Positions 15,080 through 24,154 of a DNA stretch of 26,779 bases are shown piece after piece. The DNA is from a virus: IMG/VR virus record IMGVR_UViG_3300025869_000079, positions 1-26,779 of that record. One strand, written 5' to 3'. Position 1 is the first letter of the stretch. Every line of letters starts with the position of its first letter. A program made the position numbers and the translations under genes. The notes under the pieces are model-generated. The model was not told the DNA's origin and ran no database searches. It saw only the letters and a list, made by a program, of their open reading frames with translations.

Positions 15080-15952
15080 TCAACCGATCAAGTCTAACGG
15101 TGGAAGTTCATATGTACTCATCATTTTTTGCTTAATCTCATCGATTTCTCTTTGTCCGTCATCAAATATTTGTCTACCATTGAACTCAATGCCTCCAGGA
15201 AGTTTTACACCCTGGAACTTCATCAGATTTTGACCCCATTGTCTTTTGATAAGAGATGTTAGATATGGTTTTATGAATGAATCATTCCAAACTCGTGAAT
15301 AATCGTTACCATCCAATACTGACCAGCAATCTAAAACTAGAAACTCTCCTGCTTTTAATTCCGACCAATCTACGTCAAGATACATTCTATCTTGTCTTTG
15401 ATTGAATCTAATTTGCTTATGAGTATTAAGTAAAAAGTTTATTGTTTCCAAATAACTCATAGTCATTGAGTAGGAGGTAAGGTCATATCCCGTTGCTCCT
15501 GACCCTTGAAGTCCCGCTATATCACTTAACATCAACTGATATTTAATGTTAAACATTCCAGAAGATAACCCTTCATTATATTGAAATACTTTATTGATTC
15601 CAATAATTGATGGAGGAATTGCTATATAATTGCTATTTTCGTAATATGCAAATGTAGTATTAGATCCAGCAATATTTGCAGTTGCTGTAATACTAGTTAT
15701 TCCTGATGTTCCACCATCGCCTGCAGGTGCTCCTGGAGGTCTAGCCTTTCCTCTATTAACATCTGCGTCAGTTACTTGATACTTTAAATATGTTTGACTT
15801 ACCCCATCAAAGTGTCTTTCTTGGAAAAACTGAACAGCATCATCAACTAAATCCTGCAGTTGCTCCTCAGCAACATTAATCTCAACAACCGGAGCACCCA
15901 GTTGTCTTAAACAATAATCAATTAATTCTTGCCTAGTTGACGGTTTTGCCAT
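15080..15952 (-). CDS. 13: Neck protein gp13
   Basis: Head completion protein that binds the portal side of the neck and prepares the packaged head for tail joining together with gp14. It has 290 residues against 309 in T4. Conserved segments are TRQELIDYCLRQLGAPVVEI (6-25), EEQLQDLVDDAVQFFQERHF and DGVSQTYLKYQVTD near the N-terminus, then DWSELKAGEFLVLDCWSVLD and LTSLIKRQWGQNLMKF near the C-terminus. A short Gly/Ser/Thr insert (GDGGTSGITSITATANIAGS, about 78-97) is extra. A CTAAATA late element directly follows the stop codon of the upstream gene, so gp13 probably heads a gp13-gp14-gp15-gp16 unit. The ATG at 15952 has no clear Shine-Dalgarno sequence. Confidence 0.94.
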   Translation of the reverse strand: MAKPSTRQELIDYCLRQLGAPVVEINVAEEQLQDLVDDAVQFFQERHFDGVSQTYLKYQVTDADVNRGKARPPGAPAGDGGTSGITSITATANIAGSNTTFAYYENSNYIAIPPSIIGINKVFQYNEGLSSGMFNIKYQLMLSDIAGLQGSGATGYDLTSYSMTMSYLETINFLLNTHKQIRFNQRQDRMYLDVDWSELKAGEFLVLDCWSVLDGNDYSRVWNDSFIKPYLTSLIKRQWGQNLMKFQGVKLPGGIEFNGRQIFDDGQREIDEIKQKMMSTYELPPLDLIG

Positions 15953-15976
15953 TATTATAAGACAGTTCTTTTTTAT

Positions 15977-15983
15977 TATTTAG
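15977..15983 (-). promoter_or_regulatory. Late promoter -10-like element (CTAAATA) for gp13
   Basis: CTAAATA begins directly after the TAA stop of the 127-residue gene (TAACTAAATAA) and lies 24 bases before the gp13 ATG. It is the same heptamer as before gp18. Motif and position only. Confidence 0.5.
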
Positions 15984-16367
15984 TTAGACCGTAGAAATTC
16001 CAGAATACACATTGATATTACCTCTGGCAATGCTATAAGTGCTACTTCCTATAGAAGCAAAGATATCATACTCATATCTTCCACCTTTTATTTGTCTATT
16101 AAGAGTGTCAGATAGCGTAATCTTAAATTCTCCCGCACTAGCACTTGTAATTGATTCTGTAAAGTTTGCCACCACATCCATTGATGCTGCTTGACCAGTG
16201 GATTTCATCATTCTTGAATGCATCGTATGGGAAGTCAAATTATAGTTTGACCTATCATTATTCAAAATCTTAAATGTCTCTTCAAAATCAACACCAGTAT
16301 ACATTGTAAGGTTTACCCCATAAGGAGTTCTTACTGAAGGATCAAAGGTAATTGTATTATTTGCCAT
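15984..16367 (-). CDS. Small beta-rich virion protein, 127 residues
   Basis: Predicted virion protein with alternating beta-strand character throughout. It runs NTITFDPSVRTPYGVNLTMY, TGVDFEETFKILNNDRSNYN, TSHTMHSRMMKSTGQAASMD, GEFKITLSDTLNRQIKGGRY and YDIFASIGSSTYSIARGNIN. The order of strands, with 'GRYEYDIFA' followed by a GxI-V-G-type end, resembles small immunoglobulin-like or fibre-attachment domains seen in phage baseplate accessory proteins; this is a fold impression, not a homology claim. It overlaps the upstream 74-residue gene by 11 bases, so the two are translationally coupled. No T4 counterpart is obvious at this position. Probably a fibre or neck accessory protein made together with the giant structural protein. 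Confidence 0.8.
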   Translation of the reverse strand: MANNTITFDPSVRTPYGVNLTMYTGVDFEETFKILNNDRSNYNLTSHTMHSRMMKSTGQAASMDVVANFTESITSASAGEFKITLSDTLNRQIKGGRYEYDIFASIGSSTYSIARGNINVYSGISTV

Positions 16368-16581
16368 TTGCTATTACTTGGAGAAGAGTTTTGATATCAC
16401 TTAGATCATTTTGTAAATTATCCACTTTTTGTTCAAGATTATCAACTCTCTCCTTTTCAGAAGAGAGTCTATTTCTTGCATTTATATAGTTTTCATAATC
16501 AGTTTTATTTCGATTCACAATAGCACCGGTGGTGTTATCTCTAAAAAAACCATCCTTTCCTTCAATTGGTACTAATGCCAT
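16357..16581 (-). CDS. Small coiled-coil protein, 74 residues
   Basis: The first 30 residues form a compact head (MALVPIEGKDGFFRDNTTGA, then IVNRNKTDYE). The rest is a regular heptad helix (LSSEKERVDNLEQKVDNLQN then DLSDIKTLLQVIANGK), so it should form a parallel coiled-coil oligomer. The ATG comes one base after the giant protein's TGA (TGATATG), and the gene overlaps the next by 11 bases, which indicates tight translational coupling in the gp8 unit. Likely a small structural or connector protein of the tail. I do not recognise a T4 homologue. Confidence 0.8.
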   Translation of the reverse strand: MALVPIEGKDGFFRDNTTGAIVNRNKTDYENYINARNRLSSEKERVDNLEQKVDNLQNDLSDIKTLLQVIANGK

Positions 16582-16582
16582 A

Positions 16583-19500
16583 TCAAACTACCGCAACACA
16601 TCTAAGATTTCTAAACTGAGGAACAATTGCTTGATTGGTAGATGTTCCTATTATTTTGATCCTAAACATATTAAAGGGAGTTAGATTATCAATAGTAAAC
16701 TTATACTCTTTAAAGTAATTCAATGATGGATACTGAGTGTAAACATCCGATGGTGGGACATATACATCTGGTTTTCCATCAGCATTGAATGGTTGAAGAA
16801 CCGTTCCAAATTCACTCTGATTATTAATACCAGGGAAAGGAGTAAATACACATTCTGTGGCAGGAAGATCCTGATCAAGAGCATAGAACATTCTGATGTC
16901 ATTGAACGTTGAAACATATCCATCAATGAATATTCTCAAGGAAGATGCTGGATTCTCCAAACTAATATTTCTAGTCACATACATCAAACTAGTTGGGTCA
17001 CCTAAGATTCCCTTTGCTTTGCTGTCTGTAGCATAGTTTGTGATAGGTTGATTTGCTCTATTGGAAACAAACACAACAGCGGCATGATCAAGATCAATAG
17101 CAGGAGATAATCTATTATCAACGGTTAACATATTAGTATTCAAAGTCATTGACTTATTATATGGGAGACCGTTAAGATAACTTCTTTCATTAGTTGAAGA
17201 AACAACCATTCTTTGATTGTCAAAGTAATTCTTCTCATTAAGAGAAACTTCTTGATATCCCTTATCCAGGAAGGAGATTTCAGTTCCACTAACGGATGTT
17301 TCAGTGACAGTTCTCATCTGAGAACTAATAGAAGTTCCATTAGGTGAAACTGTTCTCAGTTTAGGAATAACGATTGAATAAGGAAGATTATATGTTCCTT
17401 TAACTTTAGTTCCTCCACCAGTTTTACTAGTAACAAAATATCGAGAACCTAAAGTAGGAGAAGTAGAACTTCTATCCGTTCCATCAGCAGACATATTGAC
17501 CTTGATGTTATAGTGATCAAGTCCAATAGCATCATCAACAGTCACATCTGCAAATTGATGTTCTTTATTGATTCTTAGCAAAGAAACGCCACCAAATTCA
17601 TATCTGTAGACCAGTTCATTTATATTATGAGTAGCAGCAATAGTATTATCAACTGACCTACTTGAAATTCCTACCAAAGAATTACCAGCAGTTCCAGTGT
17701 ATGATATAATCTCACTACCAATCTTCACATATCCAGGATTGTTAACACTAATAGGAAGACCTTCAAAATCTGCTAAGTTAGCGGTTGATCCAACAGAAAT
17801 GGCACCTGTATCTGCCTTAGTATATTGAGCAGAAAGTGCTGTTGGAGTAATATCGGAACCAACTTCCTTGAGAAGAACTCTATTGGTATTTGAATACATT
17901 CCATGATTTCTCTGGAACACTTTCAAATGAAGTCCATCATTCCTTACAGTAACTGGTGCGTCAGGAACCAAACTTCCACCTACACCTACATTCACATCTG
18001 AGGTGATTCCTGCAGATGTAGTATATTGTAAGTAGTTATTTGCAGTAAACTTAACTTCGCCTTGAACTTTACTGAGTTCAAGTTCATTAAATCCAAGCAA
18101 TGTATTAACAGACAATTTCATGTCTCTTCCTGGCAAGAAAGCATTACTACCAGTGGTTAATGGTGTCAGAACATCACCAACATTGTATCCACTGCCGCCC
18201 GTATTGATAGTCGCAGCAATAGCAACTCCATTGTTGATTGTAATGTTAGCAGTTGCATTTACACCTTGACCAGTAAACGCTGTTAACGCAATCCCAGTAT
18301 GAGTAAACTGAGATGCTGCAGGAGTATATCCTATTCCTGGATTAGAAAGTCCAAGATTTCCAGTTGAGGAACCAGCAAGACCTACTAATACTCCTCTAAA
18401 GTTAGATGAAGTTTGAGTGATTATATCTCCAATAGATAATTCCCTCCCAGCAACAACTCCTGTATTATTAACAGTTGTTCCGATTCCAACGCTAATTGTT
18501 CTAGGAGTAATCGAAATACCATTCCTAGTGATTTTTTCAAGTTGCTGAGGAAGTTCTGGATTAAAGAACTGAACAACACCTTGAGATACGAACTGGCAGC
18601 GATAAAGAACAAATTTAAGGTCTTCATACTGACTTGGTGTCCATACTGAAGCATTCTGAGATTTGAACAAAGAACCCAAGAGAGGTTGCTGAGTAACAAG
18701 AATCTGTCCTGCTTCTTGGGCAGCAGTTGTTATATCTGCTTCGCCAAATCGTGAAATCCATACGTTGTAATCAGTAACATCTGCCTTAACAACTATTGCA
18801 TATTCTGTATTGCCGTTCAAATATACTGGAGAGTTAAAAGTAAATGTAGTTGGAACAGAACCATCTTCAGATATCTCAACAAATTTTGGATCTAAAGTTA
18901 CCTCAGAGAATGGGAGAACGATATTAGTTGGAGTACCAAGTCTAGTCTCACGAATCTGAATAGTTACAGGGAAATCTGTTGCCTTAGATTGGAAGAATAA
19001 ATCAATCTTGGAAAGATATATGCCAGTAAGATCATCAACAAAGAATGTTTGAGCAAGAGGATCTCCACGCCATGGTGGACGTGGTGGTGCTGGTGGTGGT
19101 GGGGGAGGTGGTATTCTAACAACGTTAATATCTTGTATAATATTAACTTCTGTGGACTCACCGACTAATTGTCTTGTTTCTGGTTGAATATCATCATTAG
19201 TTGCAACTCTAGCATTTCTCAGCGAGAGAGTTACTTCTTGAGTATTATCAAGATCTCCTTGAGAATAGAATATTTCTTGAGCACTAGTAGAAAGTGCTCC
19301 TTTAACTCTACTGTTAATTGAACTACTTGTTAGTCTAAACTCTGACCTTCCGGTGTCGAAAGTTGGATTAGAGACGCTAGATGGGTCAGGAACACGGTAA
19401 GAACCAATCAAAGTACCAACTCGGTCTGTGATGAGTCTAACAGAGGTTATAGTCGCTTCTGCACCACTTGTACGTCCTCTTAAAACCATTCCTGATTGAA

Positions 19501-22500
19501 TGTATCCAAAGAACTGTGAGAACTCTTCGGACTGCAGACTATCAGTATCAACATTTATAATAGTAGATGCGCCAGTATATGCAGTTGGTAAACTAGTTGC
19601 TCTGGTGTATGGATTGCTATCATAAATGTCAGAAGGTTCAGTGATACTTCCATACTTATGATTTGCAGCTGCTGCTCTGAAAACAATCTCAGGTAGAGAA
19701 GAACTACCTATTTGTTGAGTAGTAACGCTACCTGGCATTGTACCATTAATAGTTTCCCCTACAGTAAACGTACCTGAAGTCATTGTGACTTCTATGAGTT
19801 TAGGGACTGTAAATCTACTTATTGCTACACCGTCAAAGTAAGAATATACTTGTGTAAATGGTTTCATTGCCTTAGCAGTGAACTTAATATTACGAGATCT
19901 CATTGTATGAGTGATCTCTCTGTTTACGACTCTATCACCAAGACTTTCAGTATTAATTACTTCTTGGATAGACTGTTGTGAACCAGTTCTTGTTTGCTCA
20001 AGTGAAACAGATCCATTGATAACTGTACTTTGAACTGTAGTTCTTCCAGTATCAATTCTTCCAGCACCAATTCCTTGTCCGGCAAGAATTGCGCCAGCAC
20101 TAGTCCCATTCCTTTGAGCAGATTGAGCGAGTGACTCATTTCTATTTGTTGCACTTAGATCAAGTTGAGCACCAACAGTTTCCCAAGAGTCCCAAACAAT
20201 AGGAGCAACGCCAATTCTTGAACCATCTTCAGCAGTTTCAACTTCTGCGCCAATCACATCAGCAAGTCCTTGGAAAGATCCTTCCATAAGAACATCGCGT
20301 ATCTGCATTGTGTTTGTATCAATCCAAACATCAACAGATGGTTCTAAATCTATATTGCCTTGATAGAAATTAATTAGGAATGGAGTAACATTTTCAAGTC
20401 TTGTAGCAAATGGTTGTTCCAACCAGACATTATTAGCATAATCAAGAGTAACAATATTACCTGTTCTTCGTACTCCGGCACCTAATAAAGTATTACCAAT
20501 TCCAACTTGAAGATTTACAGCATTAGAGTAGTGAGGTGGTCTAAGAATTTTTCTCTTTGTATCAATAGAGTTTTTAATTCCAATTGTAAGATCTTGCGGA
20601 AGTGTAGAGCTAAAGTTATCTACAAAAATTCCAGACTTAAATCTATTAAGTCCATTAATATCTGGAACAAATGTATTCAGAGTTGATTGCTCAAGCAAAT
20701 TCAATGAGCTATAATATTCAAGATTTTTAACTCTTTGTTCAATTTTAGAAATATCAACCATTTGATATCTCTTATGGTCAATAAATGTTACTTTTGCGTC
20801 ATTTGTATTATAAAGATATGGAGGTAAAAATACATTACCAACATTCATCCCATCTGTTACAGATAAAGGAAGTTGGGGAATATCATCTGGAGCACCATTC
20901 TTAACTGAGAATGATCCATTTTTATCAATATAAATTCTATCTGCCCTAGCAAGATAATAGTTATATCCTAAAGTAATAGATTCATCCGATGCAATAACGT
21001 TTTTTGAACTATGCTGACCACCGTTGAAGTTTCTACCAAAGAATTCAAGTGGTGATCTTGATCCAGGTGTTACAGCGTAGTTTGTAACTCTAGGTCTTCC
21101 ATCAATAATATCTGTAACTCTACTGTTTCCAACGGATGGAATTTCAGTGGAGTAATCAAAAGAATTGTAAGAATCAACAGTAGTAACATCTCCAGTATCA
21201 GAACTAGCGTAATAAGCATTTGAGAAATAAACTCTCAACTTAGAGGCAGCTTCGGGAACATTTTCTTTTCTTATAATTCTTGAGAAATCATAGAATGAAG
21301 ATCTTTGACCTCTAGCAAGATAATAATCTCTAGTTACGTTTTGAGATCCAAGTTCAATGTTTGAAGCATTTCCAGAAACAGTTGATTGCGAGAATGATAG
21401 TGGTTCTCCTACTTCAAATACTATATCATTTAAGTAAACAAAACTAATAGTGGTATCGTTTTTCCTTTGAATATACCTTGCTTTAGCACCTGAGGTTCCT
21501 CCAGAGAATGTTTCCCCAAGAATCAAATCATTTGTGGTCGCTGAAGGACCATTCATGTTAGCAACAGCAAGATTAGGAGATTCTGGATCTTCTGTTGTTC
21601 CTGATTGGAATATGCCATATACATCAATTACATCAGGCACATTTAACGAAATGATATTATCTTGAACTCTTGTTCCAAAAGGATAATTTCCATATGTCAA
21701 TCCATCTTGTAAAGTAGCAGTTCCAACTCCAGAAGCACTATTTTTTGATTTATTGATAATAATATTATTAGTTGAGTTCTTTAACTTCGTTTTAGATGTT
21801 ATATTAGATTTACGAGTGGATGTGATAAGAGTTGCATCAGGATCTGCACTACTTAAACCTTGTAGTTGAAGTTGAGTATTTCCCTGAGAGAATATAAACT
21901 TATCAGCAGTAAGGATTTCAGTTCCACCATCTGACCTTAACAGTGAATATCTTTCCTCATCAAATGCTAAAAATACCTCTTTGGCGGGATCACCTACGGA
22001 AACTACTTGAGAAAGTCCATTAGCGTCAATATTGATTGATGTATTGTTTCTAATTACAATATTACTCCCACTTAGATCTACTGATTCAATATTTTCTTTA
22101 GGAAGTACACTGTAGATTGAATCATTACTTGAAAGATTTCCAGTTCCTTGTGAACTTTGTAATCTAGAAGCAACTACCGAAATATTAGTAAGGTTTGTAG
22201 CAGATGTTGGAGGAGATCCTTCACAAATACCAGTTACCGTGGTTACTCCAGTAACAGTAGCAGTTTTTCCATTAATCCCAGTTACTCTTAAGATGGTAGG
22301 ATCAGCATTATCAGCAATTGTATATTTAATTAAATTACCTGTGGTAACAACTCCAATAAAACCACCGGCAGCAAGTTCAGGAGCAGATATTGTAGAAATA
22401 CCAGCATTATCTCTTGCAGAAATAGACCCAATACCTATTGAAATTATATTTCTTTGAATTGTATCTGCATTAAATGTATTTGCTGTCCCAACAATACTAT

Positions 22501-24148
22501 AAACTGACTTTACATCAGCAATTGAGTGCTTTTTAACTCCAGTAACAAATCTAGAAGTGTCTAAAACTCCATTAAAACTTAATCTTTCTCCAAAAACAAA
22601 ATCACCTTGTTGACTGTAAGCAGTTAATGCTGTTCCTGCACTTACATTGTATCTTAAGAATGCAGAGGCACCACTTTGTTCTCCTTGAAGATGAACAGGA
22701 GATGATAAAGTAGTAATTACATTAACATCCAGTGTAGTGTATGTTTGTACATCAAATAGTGATAAATCCCAAATATTTACTTGAGGTGTTGTGGTATTAT
22801 AACTTCCTGATTCTAAAGCAAAATCATAAATTCTAGCAAGTCCTATTTCTGCTCCAGCAGCTGCTGTAGAAGATGAACCTACTCTTTGATCTCTAAGACT
22901 TACTGTAGTTGAAGTATCAAATCCAATAATTGGTGATCCAGAAACATTATTTACTTCAATAGTAGGACCAAAAGCAAAATTAACTGCTTGATTTTCTAAA
23001 AGTCTTGTATCTCGGGGTTTTCTAACATCAATAAGTGATGGAGATCTTATATCTACTTCGTAACCTTTAACATATGCTTTACCTGGAGATACTTTATATA
23101 CCAACAAGTCATCGGATGGTACATTACCACCAACTGTAATTTGTCCTGGTTCGTAAACTCCTCTATTTCCTTCTTGATTATTTAAACTTTCCTTTACAGA
23201 AGTTACAAATTCATTAATATAATAATTTCCAGATTCCTCAAAAGTTCTTTTTGCTAATTCATCTCCTAAAAGATTATATTTGGTGTCATCAATTTTTGTT
23301 CTTAATAATCCTCTTTGAACTTCTGCAAGTTGAACAAAATTCTCATCATTAAAATCATCCGAGTCCTTTTTAACTAAGGTGCAAGAAATCTTTAATCTAT
23401 CTGCACCGGGTGCAGTATAGTTATTAAATCCTTGGGCATTATCTGTAAGTTGAGGATCAATATCTGATGAAATAAGTTCCTCATTAATTAAAAGACCAAT
23501 CCTATAACTAGGTTGAGTTCCATATTGGTCAAGAATCAATAATTGACTCTGAACAGTTACAAAATTGCCCCTAATAAAAAATACCCCCTCACTGACAACA
23601 AATGCCGATCCTGTTTGTGAAGCATCTTCAACAATAGTATTAGCAAAACCTTCTCCAGCACTTATGAAGGTAGTTGCATACGAAATACCTTCATTTACTG
23701 TAAGAACTTCATTATCAAAAAATGTTTCAGTGCTATTATCTGTGCTTGACTCTAAGTAATTTACATAAAGAGTAAAGTTTCCATTTTGGGATTCAGAATC
23801 AGTAACATAAGTTACAACTTCAGCAGTAATACCTGAAGATTGTCCAGTAATCTTCTTTCCTAATAACTGATCAAGATAGATTTGTACAGGAACACCAAGA
23901 AACTCTTGTTGAATCTGCACCCCATAGAATAAATCATTGTAATTTAAGTTACCAGGAATTACAACACTTCCTTCTTTATATAAATTATTACCAACGCTTT
24001 CAATCTGATTCTGAAGAATAGATTGAAGATTATTTAACTCTCTAGCCTGAACTGGGTATGCAGGTTTGAAAAGTACTTTATAATAGTTGCTACGAGGGTC
24101 AAAGTCGTCAAAGTAGGGAGCAACGTTGAGGTTAGTTTCCTGGGGCAT
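16583..24148 (-). CDS. Giant DUF4815-type virion structural protein, 2521 residues
   Basis: The largest gene here. The N-terminus has the DUF4815 pattern (FDPRSNYYKVLFKPAYPVQA and RELNNLQSILQNQIESVGNN, residues 16-55), found in structural proteins of T4-like marine phages. Following regions are beta-rich with short modules such as GKKITGQSSGITAEV (94-108), a LGETFSGGTSGAKARY module (about 879-894) and an IGYTPAA / GGSGYNVGD repeat (about 1937-1995). A proline tract (P1680-P1692, seven in a row then AP PRPP) precedes a conserved block DPLAQTFFVDDLTGIYLSKI and DLFFQSKATDFPVTIQIRE. The C-terminus (TIDNLTPFNMFRIKIIGTST) is beta-rich. It starts 6 bases after gp8. Cyanophages lack clear gp9-gp12 homologues, so it may take over baseplate-rim or fibre-attachment roles (inference). 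Confidence 0.9.
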   Translation of the reverse strand: MPQETNLNVAPYFDDFDPRSNYYKVLFKPAYPVQARELNNLQSILQNQIESVGNNLYKEGSVVIPGNLNYNDLFYGVQIQQEFLGVPVQIYLDQLLGKKITGQSSGITAEVVTYVTDSESQNGNFTLYVNYLESSTDNSTETFFDNEVLTVNEGISYATTFISAGEGFANTIVEDASQTGSAFVVSEGVFFIRGNFVTVQSQLLILDQYGTQPSYRIGLLINEELISSDIDPQLTDNAQGFNNYTAPGADRLKISCTLVKKDSDDFNDENFVQLAEVQRGLLRTKIDDTKYNLLGDELAKRTFEESGNYYINEFVTSVKESLNNQEGNRGVYEPGQITVGGNVPSDDLLVYKVSPGKAYVKGYEVDIRSPSLIDVRKPRDTRLLENQAVNFAFGPTIEVNNVSGSPIIGFDTSTTVSLRDQRVGSSSTAAAGAEIGLARIYDFALESGSYNTTTPQVNIWDLSLFDVQTYTTLDVNVITTLSSPVHLQGEQSGASAFLRYNVSAGTALTAYSQQGDFVFGERLSFNGVLDTSRFVTGVKKHSIADVKSVYSIVGTANTFNADTIQRNIISIGIGSISARDNAGISTISAPELAAGGFIGVVTTGNLIKYTIADNADPTILRVTGINGKTATVTGVTTVTGICEGSPPTSATNLTNISVVASRLQSSQGTGNLSSNDSIYSVLPKENIESVDLSGSNIVIRNNTSINIDANGLSQVVSVGDPAKEVFLAFDEERYSLLRSDGGTEILTADKFIFSQGNTQLQLQGLSSADPDATLITSTRKSNITSKTKLKNSTNNIIINKSKNSASGVGTATLQDGLTYGNYPFGTRVQDNIISLNVPDVIDVYGIFQSGTTEDPESPNLAVANMNGPSATTNDLILGETFSGGTSGAKARYIQRKNDTTISFVYLNDIVFEVGEPLSFSQSTVSGNASNIELGSQNVTRDYYLARGQRSSFYDFSRIIRKENVPEAASKLRVYFSNAYYASSDTGDVTTVDSYNSFDYSTEIPSVGNSRVTDIIDGRPRVTNYAVTPGSRSPLEFFGRNFNGGQHSSKNVIASDESITLGYNYYLARADRIYIDKNGSFSVKNGAPDDIPQLPLSVTDGMNVGNVFLPPYLYNTNDAKVTFIDHKRYQMVDISKIEQRVKNLEYYSSLNLLEQSTLNTFVPDINGLNRFKSGIFVDNFSSTLPQDLTIGIKNSIDTKRKILRPPHYSNAVNLQVGIGNTLLGAGVRRTGNIVTLDYANNVWLEQPFATRLENVTPFLINFYQGNIDLEPSVDVWIDTNTMQIRDVLMEGSFQGLADVIGAEVETAEDGSRIGVAPIVWDSWETVGAQLDLSATNRNESLAQSAQRNGTSAGAILAGQGIGAGRIDTGRTTVQSTVINGSVSLEQTRTGSQQSIQEVINTESLGDRVVNREITHTMRSRNIKFTAKAMKPFTQVYSYFDGVAISRFTVPKLIEVTMTSGTFTVGETINGTMPGSVTTQQIGSSSLPEIVFRAAAANHKYGSITEPSDIYDSNPYTRATSLPTAYTGASTIINVDTDSLQSEEFSQFFGYIQSGMVLRGRTSGAEATITSVRLITDRVGTLIGSYRVPDPSSVSNPTFDTGRSEFRLTSSSINSRVKGALSTSAQEIFYSQGDLDNTQEVTLSLRNARVATNDDIQPETRQLVGESTEVNIIQDINVVRIPPPPPPPAPPRPPWRGDPLAQTFFVDDLTGIYLSKIDLFFQSKATDFPVTIQIRETRLGTPTNIVLPFSEVTLDPKFVEISEDGSVPTTFTFNSPVYLNGNTEYAIVVKADVTDYNVWISRFGEADITTAAQEAGQILVTQQPLLGSLFKSQNASVWTPSQYEDLKFVLYRCQFVSQGVVQFFNPELPQQLEKITRNGISITPRTISVGIGTTVNNTGVVAGRELSIGDIITQTSSNFRGVLVGLAGSSTGNLGLSNPGIGYTPAASQFTHTGIALTAFTGQGVNATANITINNGVAIAATINTGGSGYNVGDVLTPLTTGSNAFLPGRDMKLSVNTLLGFNELELSKVQGEVKFTANNYLQYTTSAGITSDVNVGVGGSLVPDAPVTVRNDGLHLKVFQRNHGMYSNTNRVLLKEVGSDITPTALSAQYTKADTGAISVGSTANLADFEGLPISVNNPGYVKIGSEIISYTGTAGNSLVGISSRSVDNTIAATHNINELVYRYEFGGVSLLRINKEHQFADVTVDDAIGLDHYNIKVNMSADGTDRSSTSPTLGSRYFVTSKTGGGTKVKGTYNLPYSIVIPKLRTVSPNGTSISSQMRTVTETSVSGTEISFLDKGYQEVSLNEKNYFDNQRMVVSSTNERSYLNGLPYNKSMTLNTNMLTVDNRLSPAIDLDHAAVVFVSNRANQPITNYATDSKAKGILGDPTSLMYVTRNISLENPASSLRIFIDGYVSTFNDIRMFYALDQDLPATECVFTPFPGINNQSEFGTVLQPFNADGKPDVYVPPSDVYTQYPSLNYFKEYKFTIDNLTPFNMFRIKIIGTSTNQAIVPQFRNLRCVAVV
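19075..19111 (-). other. Polyproline hinge within the giant structural gene
   Basis: On the plus strand this is a run of GGT/GGA-type triplets; on the coding strand it encodes seven consecutive prolines, then Ala-Pro-Pro-Arg-Pro-Pro (residues 1680-1692), directly before WRGDPLAQTFF. Such a segment should form a stiff polyproline II rod between two domains. CCA dominates the codons, so replication slippage could change its length. Confidence 0.7.
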
Positions 24149-24154
24149 AATTCT

